Shown here piece by piece: positions 6,028-6,117 of a DNA stretch of 6,117 nucleotides. The stretch is from Pseudomonadota bacterium (GTDB lineage Bacteria; Pseudomonadota; Gammaproteobacteria; Burkholderiales; Burkholderiaceae_B), in NCBI GenBank assembly GCA_023427945.1, contig JAEYZR010000309.1, positions 1 to 6,117 on the forward strand. The letters are read 5' to 3'. The notes beneath the pieces are model-generated. The model was given only the letters and a program-made list of their open reading frames with translations. It was not told the origin of the DNA and did no database searches. Made by a program: the position numbers and the translations under genes. Position 1 is the first letter of the stretch. Each line of letters starts with the position of its first letter.

Positions 6028-6061
6028 GTCAGCCACTCAACAGGATTCCAGGAGTCTCCAC

Positions 6062-6117
6062 ATGCAACTCAATCCCTCCGAGATCAGCGAACTGCTCAAG
6101 AGCCGCATCGAGGGCCT
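6062..6117 (+). CDS. atpA: F1Fo ATP synthase subunit alpha, N-terminal fragment (runs off right edge)
   Basis: Eighteen codons plus two bases are present, beginning MQLNPSEISELLKSRIEG, the standard N-terminus of betaproteobacterial and gammaproteobacterial alpha subunits, which binds delta. AGGAG at 6050-6054 with a 7-nt gap sets the start. It lies 34 bp after atpH, as expected for the order b-delta-alpha. The nucleotide-binding domain is outside the window. Confidence 0.96.
   Translation, partial: MQLNPSEISELLKSRIEG

Overview
The window looks like chromosomal DNA from a betaproteobacterium of the order Burkholderiales, most likely family Alcaligenaceae (Bordetella/Achromobacter type). That placement rests on the moderately high GC content, the gene order atpI-atpB-atpE-atpF-atpH-atpA, and the character of the ATP synthase proteins: a 293-residue subunit a, a 156-residue subunit b beginning MNLNAT, and an alpha subunit beginning MQLNPSEISE. 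Genus is an inference from remembered family features; no search was run.

Left part (1-993): the 5' end of a minus-strand gene for an M61-family metallopeptidase runs off the left edge. It is divergent, across 56 bp, from a complete plus-strand crotonase-fold enoyl-CoA hydratase with both catalytic glutamates. Middle part (994-2730): a 166-bp gap carries a perfect 12-bp inverted repeat with a smaller one nested in its loop. It is followed by a gene for an exported DUF1254/DUF1214 protein of unknown function, closed by a strong, symmetric (probably bidirectional) intrinsic terminator. A 14-nt tandem duplication abuts that terminator.

Right part (2731-6117): this is the start of the F1Fo ATP synthase operon. 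A sigma70-type promoter with a perfect TATAAT lies at about 2811-2839 and precedes an unusually long leader of about 220 nt. Then come atpI (c-ring assembly factor), atpB (a), atpE (c), atpF (b), atpH (delta) and the first 18 codons of atpA (alpha). All run in one direction without an internal terminator. The Fo genes (a, c, b) build the proton channel and stator in the inner membrane; delta joins b to the F1 head that starts with alpha.

Most of the sequence is ordinary, and I see no convincing new multi-gene system. The points worth a second look are non-coding: the nested inverted repeat before the DUF1254 gene, the atp leader and the uncertain atpI start, the U/A-rich stretch ahead of the strong atpE ribosome binding site (resembling the E. 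coli atpE translational enhancer), and a cluster of four inverted repeats between atpE and atpF.
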